Assembly: GCA_003600225.1 (NCBI GenBank)
Contig: QZFT01000075.1
Span: 1 to 32,572 of the forward strand
Direction of reading: 5' to 3'
Length of the DNA: 32,572 nt
DNA from: Pseudonocardiaceae bacterium YIM PH 21723
GTDB lineage: Bacteria; Actinomycetota; Actinomycetes; Mycobacteriales; Pseudonocardiaceae
Below, piece after piece: positions 32,438 to 32,572 of this stretch (the stretch's first letter is position 1; the number at the start of each line of letters is the position of its first letter). The translations under genes were made by a program, and so were the position numbers. Below the pieces are notes generated by a model. It was not told where the DNA came from. It made no database searches and saw nothing but the letters and a program-made list of their open reading frames with translations.

Positions 32438-32572
32438 TCACTGGGCCATGATCCTGTCGGCGCGTGCCCATACCCGATGCCTGCCGACGGCCTGCAGCAG
32501 CTTCGTGGCGTAGGTCTTGGTCATCGAGTCACCGTGCAGGACGCCTTCGGCTTCGGTATCGATGCCGGCCTC
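32438..32572 (-). CDS. 3' end of a gene running out of the window
   Basis: The last 44 codons of a leftward gene, from the window edge to TGA at 32438-32440. The tail is moderately basic (VGRHRVWARADRIMAQ) and preceded by VLHGDSMTKTYATKLL. I do not recognise the family from this piece. It is 42 bp upstream of the DUF2267 start, in the same direction, and could share its promoter. Confidence 0.6.
   Translation of the reverse strand, partial: EAGIDTEAEGVLHGDSMTKTYATKLLQAVGRHRVWARADRIMAQ

Noticed and set aside
1-32572. CRISPR array, IS element or phage module
   Set aside because: No regularly spaced repeats, no transposase motifs and no phage structural genes were found on either strand; only a doubtful recombinase fragment at 25.9 kb.

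Overview
The window is 32.6 kb of GC-rich DNA from an actinomycete. Coding frames have strong third-position GC, GTG starts and purine-rich ribosome sites are common, and an IdeR/DtxR-type iron box is present. The mix of PucR regulator, SpoIIE/STAS/RsbW partner-switch genes, DUF2267, DUF3253 and the small hydrophobic stress protein suggests Pseudonocardiales or a neighbouring order; the genus cannot be read from the sequence. There is no IS transposase, CRISPR array or phage module.

Layout. (1) 0-4.3 kb: a translationally coupled pair of membrane genes (PepSY-TM protein and a small membrane protein) behind an iron box, a divergent secreted protein of unknown function, then a Tat-exported GH5-like glycosidase. 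Two near-identical 19-bp-stem palindromes bracket the first three genes. (2) 4.4-7.7 kb: a POT-family peptide transporter, an acyltransferase-3 membrane protein and an OGG-fold protein, with two convergent pairs that overlap at their stop codons. (3) 7.7-15.4 kb: a leftward catabolic operon of LigW-like amidohydrolase (frameshifted), uronate-dehydrogenase-like SDR, betaine-aldehyde-type dehydrogenase, APC permease and GMC oxidoreductase. Beyond a tRNA-Leu(GAG) and its terminator lies a PucR-family regulator that probably controls it. (4) 15.4-16.6 kb: a tspO remnant and two small genes. (5) 16.6-25.6 kb: a dense partner-switching locus. (6) 25.6-32.6 kb: degraded recombinase/STAS debris and stress or redox genes (DUF3253, CDGSH, haem-oxygenase-like diiron protein, universal stress protein, Zn-alcohol dehydrogenase with an internal stop, haloalkanoate-dehalogenase-like hydrolase, DUF2267).

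The partner-switching locus is the most interesting part. On the minus strand lie STAS, STAS, PAS-GAF-PP2C phosphatase, cobalamin-binding protein, a 1379-residue protein and STAS. The large protein joins a histidine kinase, receiver, PAS, GAF, PP2C phosphatase and RsbW-type kinase domain in one chain. A separate RsbW-type kinase and a further STAS protein flank the run on the plus strand. The cobalamin protein keeps the W-x6-V-x2-E-H spacing of the CarH photoreceptor, so a light- or B12-gated input to a stress-type partner switch is a reasonable hypothesis. No sigma factor is encoded in the window.

Several genes are broken by a single change: the amidohydrolase (frameshift), the PAS-GAF-PP2C phosphatase (frameshift), the Zn-alcohol dehydrogenase (in-frame TAG) and the tspO remnant (frameshift plus truncation). 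The PucR gene may also be shortened. This is either real gene decay or base-level assembly error, and raw reads would decide.
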